A DNA stretch of 47,643 nt from Onthomonas sp964456525. Its GTDB lineage: Bacteria > Bacillota > Clostridia > Oscillospirales > Oscillospiraceae. Position 1 is the first letter of the stretch. Every line of letters begins with the position of its first letter. The position numbers and the translations under genes were made by a program. The notes beneath the pieces were generated by a model, which saw nothing but the letters and a program-made list of their open reading frames with translations, was not told where the DNA came from and ran no database searches. Location: assembly GCA_964456525.1 (NCBI GenBank), contig CAYWAP010000012.1:1-47643 (forward strand), in the 5' to 3' direction. This document shows positions 39,521-47,643 of the stretch, in pieces.

Positions 39521-42166
39521 TTACAGCCCCAGCTTGCCTGCGACAAAATCGTCCACAGCGGCCAGCGCATCGTCGATTTTGAGCTTGTCCTTGCCGCCGC
39601 CCATCGCCGAATCGGGCTTGCCGCCGCCGCTGCCGCCGCAGATTTTGGTGACGTTTTTGATCACCTCTCCGGCCTTGACGCCAGCCTTGACCGCCTCTTT
39701 TCCGCAGACGCAGAGGAAGGAAATCTTCTCCCCGTTGACGGCGCACAGGACGGCCACCACGTTGGCCTGCTTATCCCGGAGGAAGTCGCCCATCTTGCGC
39801 AGCTCCGGCACCTCGATTGCGCCCAAATTGGCGGTAAAGACCTTCAAAGCGCCCACGTTCTTGGCTGAGGCCAGGAAATCCCGAACCTCTCCCAGGGCCT
39901 GTTTGCTCTTAAACTGCTCAATGGACTTTTTCATCTCCCGCATCTCGGCCAGATTGCTCTGGATGCGCCCGGCCAGGTCGTCCGGCTTCACCTTCAGCAG
40001 CGCCGCCGCCTCAAAGAAGTGGCGCTGCATCTCCAGCCGCTCCTCCACGTTGCGCTTGCCCGTGGTGGCCTCAAGGCGCCGGACGCCGGAGGCGATGGAT
40101 CCCTCACTGATGATGTGGAAGGAGCCGACCTTGGCCGTGTTGTCCAAATGGGTGCCGCCGCAGAACTCAATCGAATAGTTGCTCATATTGACGACACGGA
40201 CAATATCGCCGTACTTTTCTGAGAACAACGCCGTGGCGCCCATCTCCTTGGCCTCTTCAATGGGCATCTCCCGGGTTTCAATGGGCATGCCCGCCAGGAT
40301 AGCGTCGTTGACCATCTCCTCAATCTTTTGCAGCTCCTCGGGCCGGATGGCGGCAAAGTGGGTGAAGTCAAAGCGCAGATAGTCCGGCTCGACCAGGGAA
40401 CCGGCCTGATGGACGTGGTCCCCCAGAACCTTCTGCAAAGCCGTTTGCAGGAGGTGGGTTGCCGAGTGCGCCCGGCCAATGGCGCTGCGGCGCTCCATAT
40501 CCAAGGTGGCGGTGACAGTATCCCCCAGAGTGAAGGCCCCCTCTTTGACCTCGCCATAGTGGAGATATTTGCCGGCGTTGGTCTTTTGGGTGTCCGTGAC
40601 CAGGAAGAGCGCGCCATCCTTGGCGATGACGCCGTGGTCGCCCACCTGGCCGCCCATCTCCGCATAGAAGGGCGTCTGATCCAGGACGAGGATGCCCCGC
40701 TTTCCCTGGGTGAGGGTTCCGGCGTGCTCGCCTTCCTCCACGATGGCCAGAATCTTGCCCTGGGCGCTGGTCTCGGTATAGCCCAGGAAATGGGTGGGGG
40801 TCTTGTCGATCTCGCCCAGGTCGATGTGCTCCCAGCCCAGGTCGCCCAGGGCCTTGCGGGCCTCCCGGGCGCGCACCTTCTGCTCTTCCATTGCGGCCAG
40901 GAACGCCTTCTGATCCACAGTCATGTCCTCGTCTGCGCACATTTCAATGGTCAGGTCAATGGGGAAGCCGTAGGTGTCATACAGCTTAAAGGCGTCCGAG
41001 CCGGAAAAGACCGTCTCCCCCTTGGCTTTGTGGCTCTCCAGCATGTCGGCAAAGATCTTCAAACCGGCGTCAATGGTCCGGCCAAAGGACTCCTCTTCCA
41101 TCTGGATGGTGCGGACAATATAGGCCCGCCGGGCCACCAGATCGGAGTATTCGCACTTGTTGACATCGATCACCGTGTCGCAGACCTCATAGAGGAAGGG
41201 ATGGTTGACCCCCAGCAGGCGGCCGTGCCGGGCGGCCCGGCGCAGGAGACGGCGCAAAACATATCCCCGCCCCTCATTGGAGGGCAGAACCCCGTCCGAG
41301 ATCATCATGGTGGCGGAGCGGATGTGGTCGGTGATAATGCGCAGGGAGACATCCTTCTCATAGCTCTCCCCATAGTGCGCGCCGGTGATTTCGGACACCT
41401 TGTTGGTGACATGCATGACGGTATCCACATCGAACAGGGAGTCCACGTTCTGGCAGACCACCGCCAGACGCTCCAGACCCATACCCGTGTCGATGTTTTT
41501 CTGCTTCAGCTCCGTGTAGTGGTCCTGGCCGTCGTTGTCGAACTGGGAGAAGACGATGTTCCAGACCTCCATATAGCGGTCGCAATCACAGCCCACCGTG
41601 CAGCCGGGCTTGCCGCAGCCGTATGCAGGGCCGCGGTCGTAATAGATCTCCGAGCAGGGGCCGCAGGGACCGGAACCGTGTTCCCAGAAATTGTCCTCTT
41701 TCCCGAACTTGAAGATCCGCTCCTTGGGGATTCCCATCTCCTCGTTCCAGATGCGGTACGCCTCATCATCGTCCAGATAGACGGAGGGGTACAGCCGGTC
41801 GGGGTCAAGGCCCACCCACTTTTCGTCGGTCAGGAACTCCCAGGCCCAGTGGATGGCCTCGCTTTTAAAGTAATCGCCAAAGGAGAAGTTGCCCAGCATC
41901 TCAAAATAGGTGCCGTGGCGGGCTGTTTTGCCGATGTTCTCAATGTCGCCGGTGCGGATGCACTTCTGGCAGGTGGTCACGCGGCGGCAGGGCGGGATCT
42001 CGTCGCCGGTGAACCAGGGCTTCATCGGGGACATGCCCGCGTTGATCAGCAGCAGGGATTTGTCGTTCTTGGGAACCAGAGAAAAGCTGGGCAGGCGCAG
42101 GTGCCCCTTGCTCTCAAAAAACTTCAAGAACATTTCACGCAGTTCATTGACGCCATATGGTTTCAT
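39521..42166 (-). CDS. alaS: Alanine-tRNA ligase
   Basis: 881 aa, full length. Class II core with motif 1 SLLLINAGMSPMKPWF and motif 2 RHGTYFEMLGNFSFGDYF, then the mid tRNA-recognition part, the editing domain with HSATHLLQ (HxxxH), CGGTH and a C-Ala domain ending in GGSGGGKPDSAMGGG. An additional Cys cluster (CGKPGCTVGCDC) in the N-terminal core is common in Clostridia. ATG-42166 with GAGGAGGAG; the long upstream frame is the T-box. Expression is controlled by the T-box at 42237-42470. Confidence 0.97.
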   Translation of the reverse strand: MKPYGVNELREMFLKFFESKGHLRLPSFSLVPKNDKSLLLINAGMSPMKPWFTGDEIPPCRRVTTCQKCIRTGDIENIGKTARHGTYFEMLGNFSFGDYFKSEAIHWAWEFLTDEKWVGLDPDRLYPSVYLDDDEAYRIWNEEMGIPKERIFKFGKEDNFWEHGSGPCGPCSEIYYDRGPAYGCGKPGCTVGCDCDRYMEVWNIVFSQFDNDGQDHYTELKQKNIDTGMGLERLAVVCQNVDSLFDVDTVMHVTNKVSEITGAHYGESYEKDVSLRIITDHIRSATMMISDGVLPSNEGRGYVLRRLLRRAARHGRLLGVNHPFLYEVCDTVIDVNKCEYSDLVARRAYIVRTIQMEEESFGRTIDAGLKIFADMLESHKAKGETVFSGSDAFKLYDTYGFPIDLTIEMCADEDMTVDQKAFLAAMEEQKVRAREARKALGDLGWEHIDLGEIDKTPTHFLGYTETSAQGKILAIVEEGEHAGTLTQGKRGILVLDQTPFYAEMGGQVGDHGVIAKDGALFLVTDTQKTNAGKYLHYGEVKEGAFTLGDTVTATLDMERRSAIGRAHSATHLLQTALQKVLGDHVHQAGSLVEPDYLRFDFTHFAAIRPEELQKIEEMVNDAILAGMPIETREMPIEEAKEMGATALFSEKYGDIVRVVNMSNYSIEFCGGTHLDNTAKVGSFHIISEGSIASGVRRLEATTGKRNVEERLEMQRHFFEAAALLKVKPDDLAGRIQSNLAEMREMKKSIEQFKSKQALGEVRDFLASAKNVGALKVFTANLGAIEVPELRKMGDFLRDKQANVVAVLCAVNGEKISFLCVCGKEAVKAGVKAGEVIKNVTKICGGSGGGKPDSAMGGGKDKLKIDDALAAVDDFVAGKLGL

Positions 42167-42236
42167 ACAGAGTCTCCTCCTCGTATTCAATCTCAAAATA
42201 ATCTCCAGCGGCCCATGGCCTCCCGGCCCTTCAACC

Positions 42237-42470
42237 GAAAAAAACCGCCCCTGATGCTCAGGGGCGGAAAATATCCACGGTACCACCCTGATTTGCCTGC
42301 CCCAGGCAGACATCTCAGTCCATCCTGTAACGGAGATGAACCGTCCCGGTTGTTTCCCGGGCCGCTCAAAAGTGGCCGCTGCATCCGTTCTGCCGCAGGG
42401 CTTCCACCATCCCCTGCTCTCTTGAGGCCGCGTTGACACAGCTCGCTTTCTCATCGCGATTTTTAAACTA
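42237..42470 (-). promoter_or_regulatory. T-box riboswitch (alanine) for alaS
   Basis: On the minus strand the conserved T-box GGGTGGTACCGTGG (complement of 42275-42288) binds the tRNA 3' end. It is followed by a terminator with CCGCCCCTGA/TCAGGGGCGG (42245-42254 with 42258-42267) and a run of T. Stem I has the AGAGAG and GATGGTGGAAG segments in its apical part, and a helix CTCAAGAG/CTTTTGAG. An Ala GCN triplet (GCG or GCC, in GAGCGGCC) lies just 3' of that helix as the likely specifier; the exact triplet is not certain. Uncharged tRNA-Ala would allow read-through. Confidence 0.88.
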
Positions 42471-42475
42471 TTCAC

Positions 42476-42503
42476 AGTTTAGCACGAAATTTTCACTTGT
42501 CAA
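42476..42503 (-). promoter_or_regulatory. Promoter of the alaS T-box leader
   Basis: Minus strand TTGACA (complement of 42498-42503), 16-base spacer, TAAACT (complement of 42476-42481). Confidence 0.7.
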
Positions 42504-42606
42504 GGGGCTTTTCCGCCTTTTATCCGGATTTTCTCGGGGAATCCCCGCCGCCCTTCTATCAAGCGGCCGGGCGATAAGATGGCTTTGCCGCAGAGGGCCC
42601 AGCCCC

Positions 42607-43743
42607 CTACTCCACCACAATGGTCAGAATATATAAGCTGTCCTCCTGAAAATAGGAGACCTGACTCTGCTCATATCCCAGCTCCCGGAGGACGGTATAG
42701 ATCTCCTGCTGGTCAATCAGGCCGCTGATCATCTCCTGATAGCACTCCTGGCTGCGGCAGCGCAGGGTCAGCAGCCCCGTGCCGTTTTCCAGCTGCCCGG
42801 CCAGCGCCTCCTTGACTCCGCCGGTGGAATACTGCCACAGCCACGCGTTTTCCACGGTGAAATAGTTATAATCCGTCGTGTCCGCCTGGGGAAGCGCCGT
42901 CCCCTCCTCGGCCGTATGGCGGTTTTCCATATCCTCCAGCGTCAGATTGAACCAGTGGTAGAGGATGTATTCCTCGCCGCTGGCGCTGTACTGATCCACA
43001 TCGTCCCAGGTCACATCCGTGTAATAATCCAGCCCATTCAGAACCACATGGTTCCAGGCGTGGCTCTCTCCATCGCCGGTTCCGGTGATGACGTCACAGC
43101 TGACCCCCAGCCGCTCCAGCAGGTAAGCGTAAGCGTTGGCATAGCCCAGGCAGACGCAGACCCCTTCCACCAGCGCGGCGTAAATATCCTGCCCGCCGCT
43201 GCTGCCGGCATCGTAAGTAATGTGTGTAATCAGGTAGTCGTGAACCGCCTTGGCCTTGTCATAGTCCGTTCCCTCTGCCGGCATATCCGCCAGCAGCGCC
43301 GCAACCCTTTGCTCCAGTTCGGCGCGCCGGGCATCGACCTCGTCATAGCGAAAGTCAAAGACTGCCTCCACATAGTCCGACCCGTCGCTCACCGTATAGG
43401 TGTTCATCTGGCAGCCGCTCAGCCAAAAGAGTTCCGGCTGTTTCAGGAGCTGCACAACCGCCGCGCGGACCTCCTCGATGGACGTGTCCTCCACCCGGCA
43501 TGTGCTTTCCCCGCTGTCAACGGCCTCGTAGAGGATTTGATAAACGCGGCTGTCCTCCTCCGCCGTCTCTTCCGAAGAGGAGGACGCCCCTTCCTCCGTC
43601 TGGACGTCCAGTGAGGCTTCGATCGTCTCCTCCTGCCCCTGGCTGCCGTCTGACGAAACAAGCTGGGAAAGCCGCTCTCCGCAGCCCGTCGTGGAGACCA
43701 GAAGGCACAGCGCCAATATCAGCGCCATCCAACGTCGCTTCAT
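42607..43743 (-). CDS. Transglutaminase-like lipoprotein
   Basis: 378 aa. Lipoprotein signal with lipobox STTGC (Cys about residue 21), a Ser/Glu-rich linker, then a transglutaminase-like (papain-fold) core: catalytic Cys in EGVCVCLGYANAY, His in SHAWNHVVL and Asp in YYTDVTWDD. The C-terminal part has no known motif. It may act as a wall or protein cysteine protease or crosslinker. It follows the U32 gene by 37 bases and is probably in one operon with mltG. GGGGGA precedes the ATG. Confidence 0.9.
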   Translation of the reverse strand: MKRRWMALILALCLLVSTTGCGERLSQLVSSDGSQGQEETIEASLDVQTEEGASSSSEETAEEDSRVYQILYEAVDSGESTCRVEDTSIEEVRAAVVQLLKQPELFWLSGCQMNTYTVSDGSDYVEAVFDFRYDEVDARRAELEQRVAALLADMPAEGTDYDKAKAVHDYLITHITYDAGSSGGQDIYAALVEGVCVCLGYANAYAYLLERLGVSCDVITGTGDGESHAWNHVVLNGLDYYTDVTWDDVDQYSASGEEYILYHWFNLTLEDMENRHTAEEGTALPQADTTDYNYFTVENAWLWQYSTGGVKEALAGQLENGTGLLTLRCRSQECYQEMISGLIDQQEIYTVLRELGYEQSQVSYFQEDSLYILTIVVE

Positions 43744-43780
43744 CCGTCCCCCTTTTCCATTGCGCCGGCGGGCCGTTTGC

Positions 43781-45010
43781 CTACAGCCCCTCTACCTGAT
43801 GCCGCAGCATGCTCCATACGGGCACCTGCTTGGGCAGCTTGATGTGAAAGAGCATTTGGGGCTTTTTCGGCTCCTGGAGCTCGGCGCCGTCCATGTCCGT
43901 CATGTGGGAGACACGGAACGCCAACGGCGTACAGTTCGGCCCCACAACCTCCAGCTCATCGCCAACTTTAAACTTGTTGCGCAAGCTGACCACCGCATTT
44001 CCCTCCGCGTCGCAGGACTGGACGATGCCGCAGATCTGCCACTGGCGAATGTAGCGGGAATTCTCATAATATTGGCCGGGATCCCCAAAGTAGAAGCCGG
44101 TGGAGTAGTGGCGGTGGCTGACCTTTTCCACCTCGTCCCGCCAGACCTTTTCCAGGGGCCTTCCGGCTGCGGCGGCGTCAATGGCGTGCCGGTAAGCGCC
44201 GGTCACAAGGGCCGCGTAATAGGCGCTCTTGGCCCGGCCCTCAATTTTCAGGCTGTCCAGCCCGGCGTCCATCAGCTCTCCCACATGGTCAATCATGCAC
44301 ATATCCCGGGAGGAGAGAATATAGCTGCCATGGCTGTCCTCCAAAATGGGGAAATATTCCCCGGGCCGCTTTTCTTCCATCAATGTGTAGTGATAGCGGC
44401 AGGGCTGGGCGCAGGCGCCCCGGGACGCATCCCGCTCGTTGGTGCCCGTCATATAATTGGAGAGCAGGCACCGGCCGGAATAGGACACGCACATGGCCCC
44501 GTGGACAAAGGCCTCCAGCTCCAACTCCTTGGGGGTGTTTTGGCGGATGACCCTGATCTCCTCCAGGGAGCACTCACGGGCCAAAATGACCCGGCTCGCC
44601 CCCAAATCGTACCAGGCGCTGGCCGTCACCCCATTGCAGACGCTGGCCTGGGTGGAGATGTGCTTTTCCACATGGGGCGCGTATTTCTGCGCCATGCGGA
44701 AGGCCCCCAGATCCGCCACGATGACGGCGGTGACGCCGGCAGCCTCCAGCGTCTCCAGCCACTCCGGCAGCCGCGCCATCTCGTCCGAGCGGGGCATGGT
44801 GTTGATGGTCACATGGGTGCGCACACCGCGCTCCCGGCAGTAGCGCACCGCTTCATACAGCTCCTGGCCGGTAAAATTGCCCGCATAGGCCCGCATGCCA
44901 AAGGTGGTGCCCGCCAGATAAACGGCATCCGCCCCATAGGCCACTGCCATTTTCAGCCGCTCCATGTCCCCTGCCGGGGCCAGAAGTTCAATTTGTTTCT
45001 CTCGTGTCAT
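43781..45010 (-). CDS. trhP: U32 peptidase-like tRNA hydroxylation protein (TrhP type)
   Basis: 409 aa. U32 family: LLAPAGDMERLKMAVAYGADA, VFVHGAMCVSYSGRCLLS-type motif (EAFVHGAMCVSYSGRC), GACAQPCRYHY and DSLKIEGRAKSAYY, with the Cys set that holds an iron-sulfur centre. In E. coli and Bacillus the family helps make 5-hydroxyuridine at tRNA position 34 (TrhP). It follows mltG by 22 bases as in the Bacillus yrrL-yrrO region, but the methyltransferase gene between them (yrrM/trmR) is absent here. A protease role is no longer favoured. Confidence 0.9.
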   Translation of the reverse strand: MTREKQIELLAPAGDMERLKMAVAYGADAVYLAGTTFGMRAYAGNFTGQELYEAVRYCRERGVRTHVTINTMPRSDEMARLPEWLETLEAAGVTAVIVADLGAFRMAQKYAPHVEKHISTQASVCNGVTASAWYDLGASRVILARECSLEEIRVIRQNTPKELELEAFVHGAMCVSYSGRCLLSNYMTGTNERDASRGACAQPCRYHYTLMEEKRPGEYFPILEDSHGSYILSSRDMCMIDHVGELMDAGLDSLKIEGRAKSAYYAALVTGAYRHAIDAAAAGRPLEKVWRDEVEKVSHRHYSTGFYFGDPGQYYENSRYIRQWQICGIVQSCDAEGNAVVSLRNKFKVGDELEVVGPNCTPLAFRVSHMTDMDGAELQEPKKPQMLFHIKLPKQVPVWSMLRHQVEGL

Positions 45011-45032
45011 GGAATGGTTTCCCTGCCCTCAG

Positions 45033-46283
45033 TTATTCTTCCGTATCTTCATCATCGTCCGTATTACCGGTCTGGGTGGCCTTGAAGGCCTCAAAGTCCG
45101 CCAGGTTCGTGAAGAAGTGATCTTCCCCATCGTCGCCGAGCATGAAGAAATAGTAATCCGTATCATTCGGCTCCACCGCCGCCTGAATGGATTCCAGACC
45201 CGGGCAGCAGATCGGCCCTGCCGGCAGGCCGGGATACATATAGGTGTTGTAGGGGCTGTCAATCTCCAGGTCACTGGTCGTCAGCTGTTCCTTGCGCTCA
45301 TCCAGGCAGTACTGGACGGTAGAGTCCATTTGCAGGTAGCCCAGCGTTTCTGAATTGGACGTGTTGGTCAGGCGGTTCTGGATGACGGAGGAGATGTCGT
45401 TTCGATCATTGCCCGTCGTCTCCTTTTCGATGATGGACGCGATGATGATGACCTCATCCATGGTATAGCCCTGGATCTGCATCTCCGCCTGGATCTGGCT
45501 GTCAAACTGATCGGTGAAGTTGTCCAGCATTCGGCTCAAAACGCTCACGGCGTTGGCTCCCTTGTAAAATTCATAGGTGTCCGGGAAGAGATAACCCTCC
45601 AGCTGTTCCACGCCCGTGCGGCCGTTGTCGCTCAGGAAGGAATAGTCCTCGGCGACGTCTTCAATCGCGTCTGTCAAATTCTCGACAGAGCAGACCCCCT
45701 GTTCCTCCAGGAACTCGAAAATCTCCTCCACCGTGTAGCCCTCAGGGATGGTGACCGTCACCGTCTCCCGATAGCTGGACGTGGAGCTGATATTGGTGAG
45801 CAGCGCGGAATAGTCCATCTCCGTGGACAGCTCATAGGTTCCCGTGGTGATCTTGCTGGCCTTGTTGGTGAAGCCCGCAAAGAGCTTAAACAGGAACCGG
45901 TACTGAATCAGCCCATTTTCATACAACTCGTCCGCCACATCGTTCAGGGAATCCCCCTCTTCAATGGTGACCGAGACCGTCGTGGACCCTTTATCCAGCG
46001 CCAGAAAGTCGTTGGCCCAGCTCCACCCCACCGTGGCTATGACAAAGGAAATCACCAGCACGCCGATCACATAGATGACCGCCGTCATAATCGACTCCCC
46101 AGTGGAAAATCTCCGTTTCTTTTTGGGTTTGCTCCGCTCCGGCTTTTGGGGCGCGGGAGGCTCCGGGTCAATCTTTGCCCAGGAGGCAGTTCCCTGCTGC
46201 CAGTCAAAATGCTCCCATTCCCCGTCGGTTTGTTCCGGTTTCTGGTTTTCCGGTATGAAATTGTTCTTCTTTTCGTCTGGCAT
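45033..46283 (-). CDS. mltG: Endolytic transglycosylase MltG
   Basis: 416 aa. Cuts nascent glycan chains and so sets their length. A Lys/Pro-rich cytosolic N-terminus with one transmembrane helix at about residues 66-90 (TAVIYVIGVLVISFVIATVGW), a LysM-like part with VTIEEGDSLNDVADELYENGL, and the YceG core: EGYLFPDTYEF, catalytic Glu in IIASIIEKET, LQMDSTVQYC, SPYNTYMYPGLPAGPIC. AGAAGGAG precedes the ATG. First gene of the mltG-U32-transglutaminase run. Confidence 0.95.
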   Translation of the reverse strand: MPDEKKNNFIPENQKPEQTDGEWEHFDWQQGTASWAKIDPEPPAPQKPERSKPKKKRRFSTGESIMTAVIYVIGVLVISFVIATVGWSWANDFLALDKGSTTVSVTIEEGDSLNDVADELYENGLIQYRFLFKLFAGFTNKASKITTGTYELSTEMDYSALLTNISSTSSYRETVTVTIPEGYTVEEIFEFLEEQGVCSVENLTDAIEDVAEDYSFLSDNGRTGVEQLEGYLFPDTYEFYKGANAVSVLSRMLDNFTDQFDSQIQAEMQIQGYTMDEVIIIASIIEKETTGNDRNDISSVIQNRLTNTSNSETLGYLQMDSTVQYCLDERKEQLTTSDLEIDSPYNTYMYPGLPAGPICCPGLESIQAAVEPNDTDYYFFMLGDDGEDHFFTNLADFEAFKATQTGNTDDDEDTEE

Positions 46284-46373
46284 GAAATGTTCTCCTTCTA
46301 TGCTGTGTGGAGACAGCCGTCAAATGAAACTCCGTCAAATTCCGTCCGGAAAGAACGTCCGCAGGCGGCTCCA

Positions 46374-46922
46374 TCAATCCTGATAGTGGACGCCGGAGCG
46401 GACCTGCTCCGCCGCTTCCCGGCCTTTCAGCTGGGCGACCAGTTCCAGACCGAAGTCAAAGGAAGATCCCGCGGCCTCCCCGGTGATCACCTTGCCGTCA
46501 CGGACGAAATGGCTGCCAATTTGGGCAACGGCGCCGGCCAGCTGATCCTCCATCCCCGGATAGACCGTGGCCTTTTTCCCTTCCAGCAGCCCCAACTTTG
46601 CCAAAATCGTGGGCGCGGCGCAGATGGCGCTGACCCATTTTCCCGCTGCTGCCGCCTGACGGACCAGGTCACAGGCAGCGGCGTTTTTCAAAATGTTCTC
46701 CACGCCGGTCAGTCCGCCGGGGAGCATCACCATCTCTGCCTCGTCAAGCTCCGCCTCAGAGAGCATAATATCCGCCGTGACGGTGACATTTTGTCCGGAA
46801 ACGACCTGTTTGCTGTCCATAATAGAAGTCAGGGCCACAGAGATACCGGCCCGGCGCATCAGATCACAGGGGCACAGGGCCTCCACGGTTTCAAATCCAT
46901 CGCCAAGTAAAATGTAAACCAT
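46374..46922 (-). CDS. DJ-1/PfpI family protein
   Basis: 182 aa. DJ-1 fold: MVYILLGDGFETVEALCPCDLMRRAG, MVMLPGGLTGVENIL, nucleophile Cys in VSAICAAPTILAKLG, and YPGMEDQL. Closest to the DJ-1/ThiJ/YajL type, possibly a glyoxalase, deglycase or redox chaperone. ATG-46922 follows AAAAGGAG. The long frame upstream crosses the promoter and is rejected. It lies 90 bases before mltG in the same direction; a weak in-between promoter cannot be excluded. Confidence 0.93.
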   Translation of the reverse strand: MVYILLGDGFETVEALCPCDLMRRAGISVALTSIMDSKQVVSGQNVTVTADIMLSEAELDEAEMVMLPGGLTGVENILKNAAACDLVRQAAAAGKWVSAICAAPTILAKLGLLEGKKATVYPGMEDQLAGAVAQIGSHFVRDGKVITGEAAGSSFDFGLELVAQLKGREAAEQVRSGVHYQD

Positions 46923-47097
46923 AACTGTTCGCTCCTTTTCATTTGATTGGATTCCAGAATCACGAGTCTGTCTCAGCAGGCGAGCGGCCTTTTTTGCCGG
47001 GATGGGCAAAGGGAAATCATCCCAACACGGTAAAAGGGAACCGCTGAACCGGCGTCCCTCATTTGCAAGATACAAACGGTTTGAGAGGTTTGGGAGT

Positions 47098-47126
47098 AGT
47101 ATAACACAATGTGCCGGAAAAGTCCA
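47098..47126 (-). promoter_or_regulatory. Promoter of the DJ-1 gene
   Basis: Minus strand TGGACT (complement of 47121-47126), 17-base spacer, TATACT (complement of 47098-47103). The leader of about 170 bases (46923-47090) holds no clear riboswitch or small gene. Confidence 0.65.
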
Positions 47127-47209
47127 TCTTTTCCCTTCAGCGCGCAGTTTCTTCTCGCTTTGCCCAGCTGGAGCAACAGGAGGCATACGCCCTGCCCCCT
47201 TTATGACGA

Positions 47210-47643
47210 TTACTTCCTGTGGTGGATCCAATATTGATAGCAGCTTCCCTCTGCGGACACCATGCAGGCCCCCTGAGGCGCCGTCGGCGTGCAGCCCCTC
47301 CCAAACAGGGGGCACTGAGTGGGGCGAATCTGTCCCGTGAGCACCTTTCCGCAGGAACAGGCCGGATTCCCCTGATCCGCATTGAGTCCCCGGCTCCCGG
47401 CGTCCCACTGGGCATACGCCCTGCGAAGAACCCTGCCTGAATTGGGCACTTCCCCCAGTCCCCGCCAGACAGCCGGCGCAGAGGCAAAGTAGCGCTCTAC
47501 CAGCGCCTGGGCCTCCGGGTTCCCCTCCGGCTTGACCACAGCCGGATAAAGGTTCAAAACCGTGCCCCGGCCCACAGAGCGAACCGCTGCATAGATCGCG
47601 GCCAACAGCTCCCCGCTCTGAAAACCGGCCACCACAAACGGCA
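47210..47643 (-). CDS. hypD: Hydrogenase maturation factor HypD, C-terminal part (cut by window edge)
   Basis: About 144 residues of the 3' part, reading in from the right edge with no start in the window: PFVVAGFQSGELL, then NLYPAVVKPEGNPEAQ, VWRGLGEVPNSG, CSCGKVLTGQIRP, CPLFGRGCTP and GACMVSAEGSCYQYW. These match the C-terminal half of HypD with its iron-sulfur Cys set. HypD and HypC build the Fe(CN)2CO centre of [NiFe] hydrogenases. A usual HypD is about 360 aa, so about 60% is missing to the right. Other hyp genes are expected beyond the edge. Confidence 0.93.
   Translation of the reverse strand, partial: PFVVAGFQSGELLAAIYAAVRSVGRGTVLNLYPAVVKPEGNPEAQALVERYFASAPAVWRGLGEVPNSGRVLRRAYAQWDAGSRGLNADQGNPACSCGKVLTGQIRPTQCPLFGRGCTPTAPQGACMVSAEGSCYQYWIHHRK

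Noticed and set aside
40328..42436. 702-codon open frame opposite alaS and its T-box
   Set aside because: Reads through the T-box leader and terminator; no domain, no start signals.
46284..46373. mltG promoter with TTGACG twice
   Set aside because: Only a TAGAAG-like -10 that coincides with the ribosome site; not credible.
1..47643. CRISPR arrays, rRNA genes, prophage or insertion sequences
   Set aside because: No spaced direct-repeat array, rRNA signature, integrase, transposase or terminal repeats found by reading both strands.

Overview
The window looks like a piece of chromosome from a GC-rich, strictly anaerobic, endospore-forming member of the Clostridia (Oscillospiraceae-like; genus not determinable from this sequence). 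Reasons: Firmicutes-style AGGAGG ribosome sites and sigma-A promoters; the yqfC-yqfD-phoH-ybeY-era-yqzL-recO cluster; sporulation-associated proteins (YqfC, YqfD, a YlbJ-like protein, a PdaA-like deacetylase); an alanyl T-box leader; the oxygen-sensitive ribonucleotide reductase pair nrdD/nrdG; and the end of a hydrogenase maturation gene, hypD. There is no rRNA operon, CRISPR array, prophage or intact insertion sequence.

1-5.4 kb: a compact structured RNA candidate with two loops carrying the same self-complementary hexamer lies just 5' of a small reading frame whose start codon reads ACG. Then recQ (minus strand), and on the plus strand a prolyl-tRNA deacylase-like protein, a small unknown protein, a GNAT acetyltransferase and the sulfhydrylase metY under a near-consensus promoter. 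5.4-15.8 kb (minus strand): uvrC, an HPr gene with its own terminator, mutS2, then the housekeeping/sporulation run yqfC, yqfD, phoH, ybeY, a YcxB-like membrane protein, era, a tiny yqzL-like gene overlapping recO, and recO. The usual yqfF, dgkA and cdd members are absent.

15.8-24 kb: nrdD-nrdG behind a promoter with two NrdR-box-like sites, a YlbJ-like membrane protein, a small Cys-containing protein, rsmA, a two-OB-fold SSB-like protein and a PdaA-like lipoprotein. 24-28 kb: a self-contained accessory module (transporter, stand-alone PPC/DUF296 protein and M20 peptidase on the minus strand; divergent TetR regulator), with a long palindrome just downstream of the transporter promoter. 28-33 kb: a second regulator-centred module. 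A PadR gene and two paralogous small membrane proteins diverge from an ABC exporter built as permease-ATPase-permease.

33-47.6 kb: tRNA-Leu(CAG), a ZIP metal transporter, gluQRS translationally coupled to a protein that reads as a barstar-like domain joined to a membrane domain, the xpaC-telA-TPM operon, alaS with its T-box and a downstream HIT gene, then a cell-wall/tRNA-modification group (mltG, U32/TrhP protein, transglutaminase-like lipoprotein), a DJ-1 family protein and the 3' part of hypD running off the right edge. The most interesting items are the 5' structured RNA, the PadR-ABC module, the TetR-transporter-PPC-M20 module and the barstar-membrane fusion. All functional statements come from motif reading; no database search was run.
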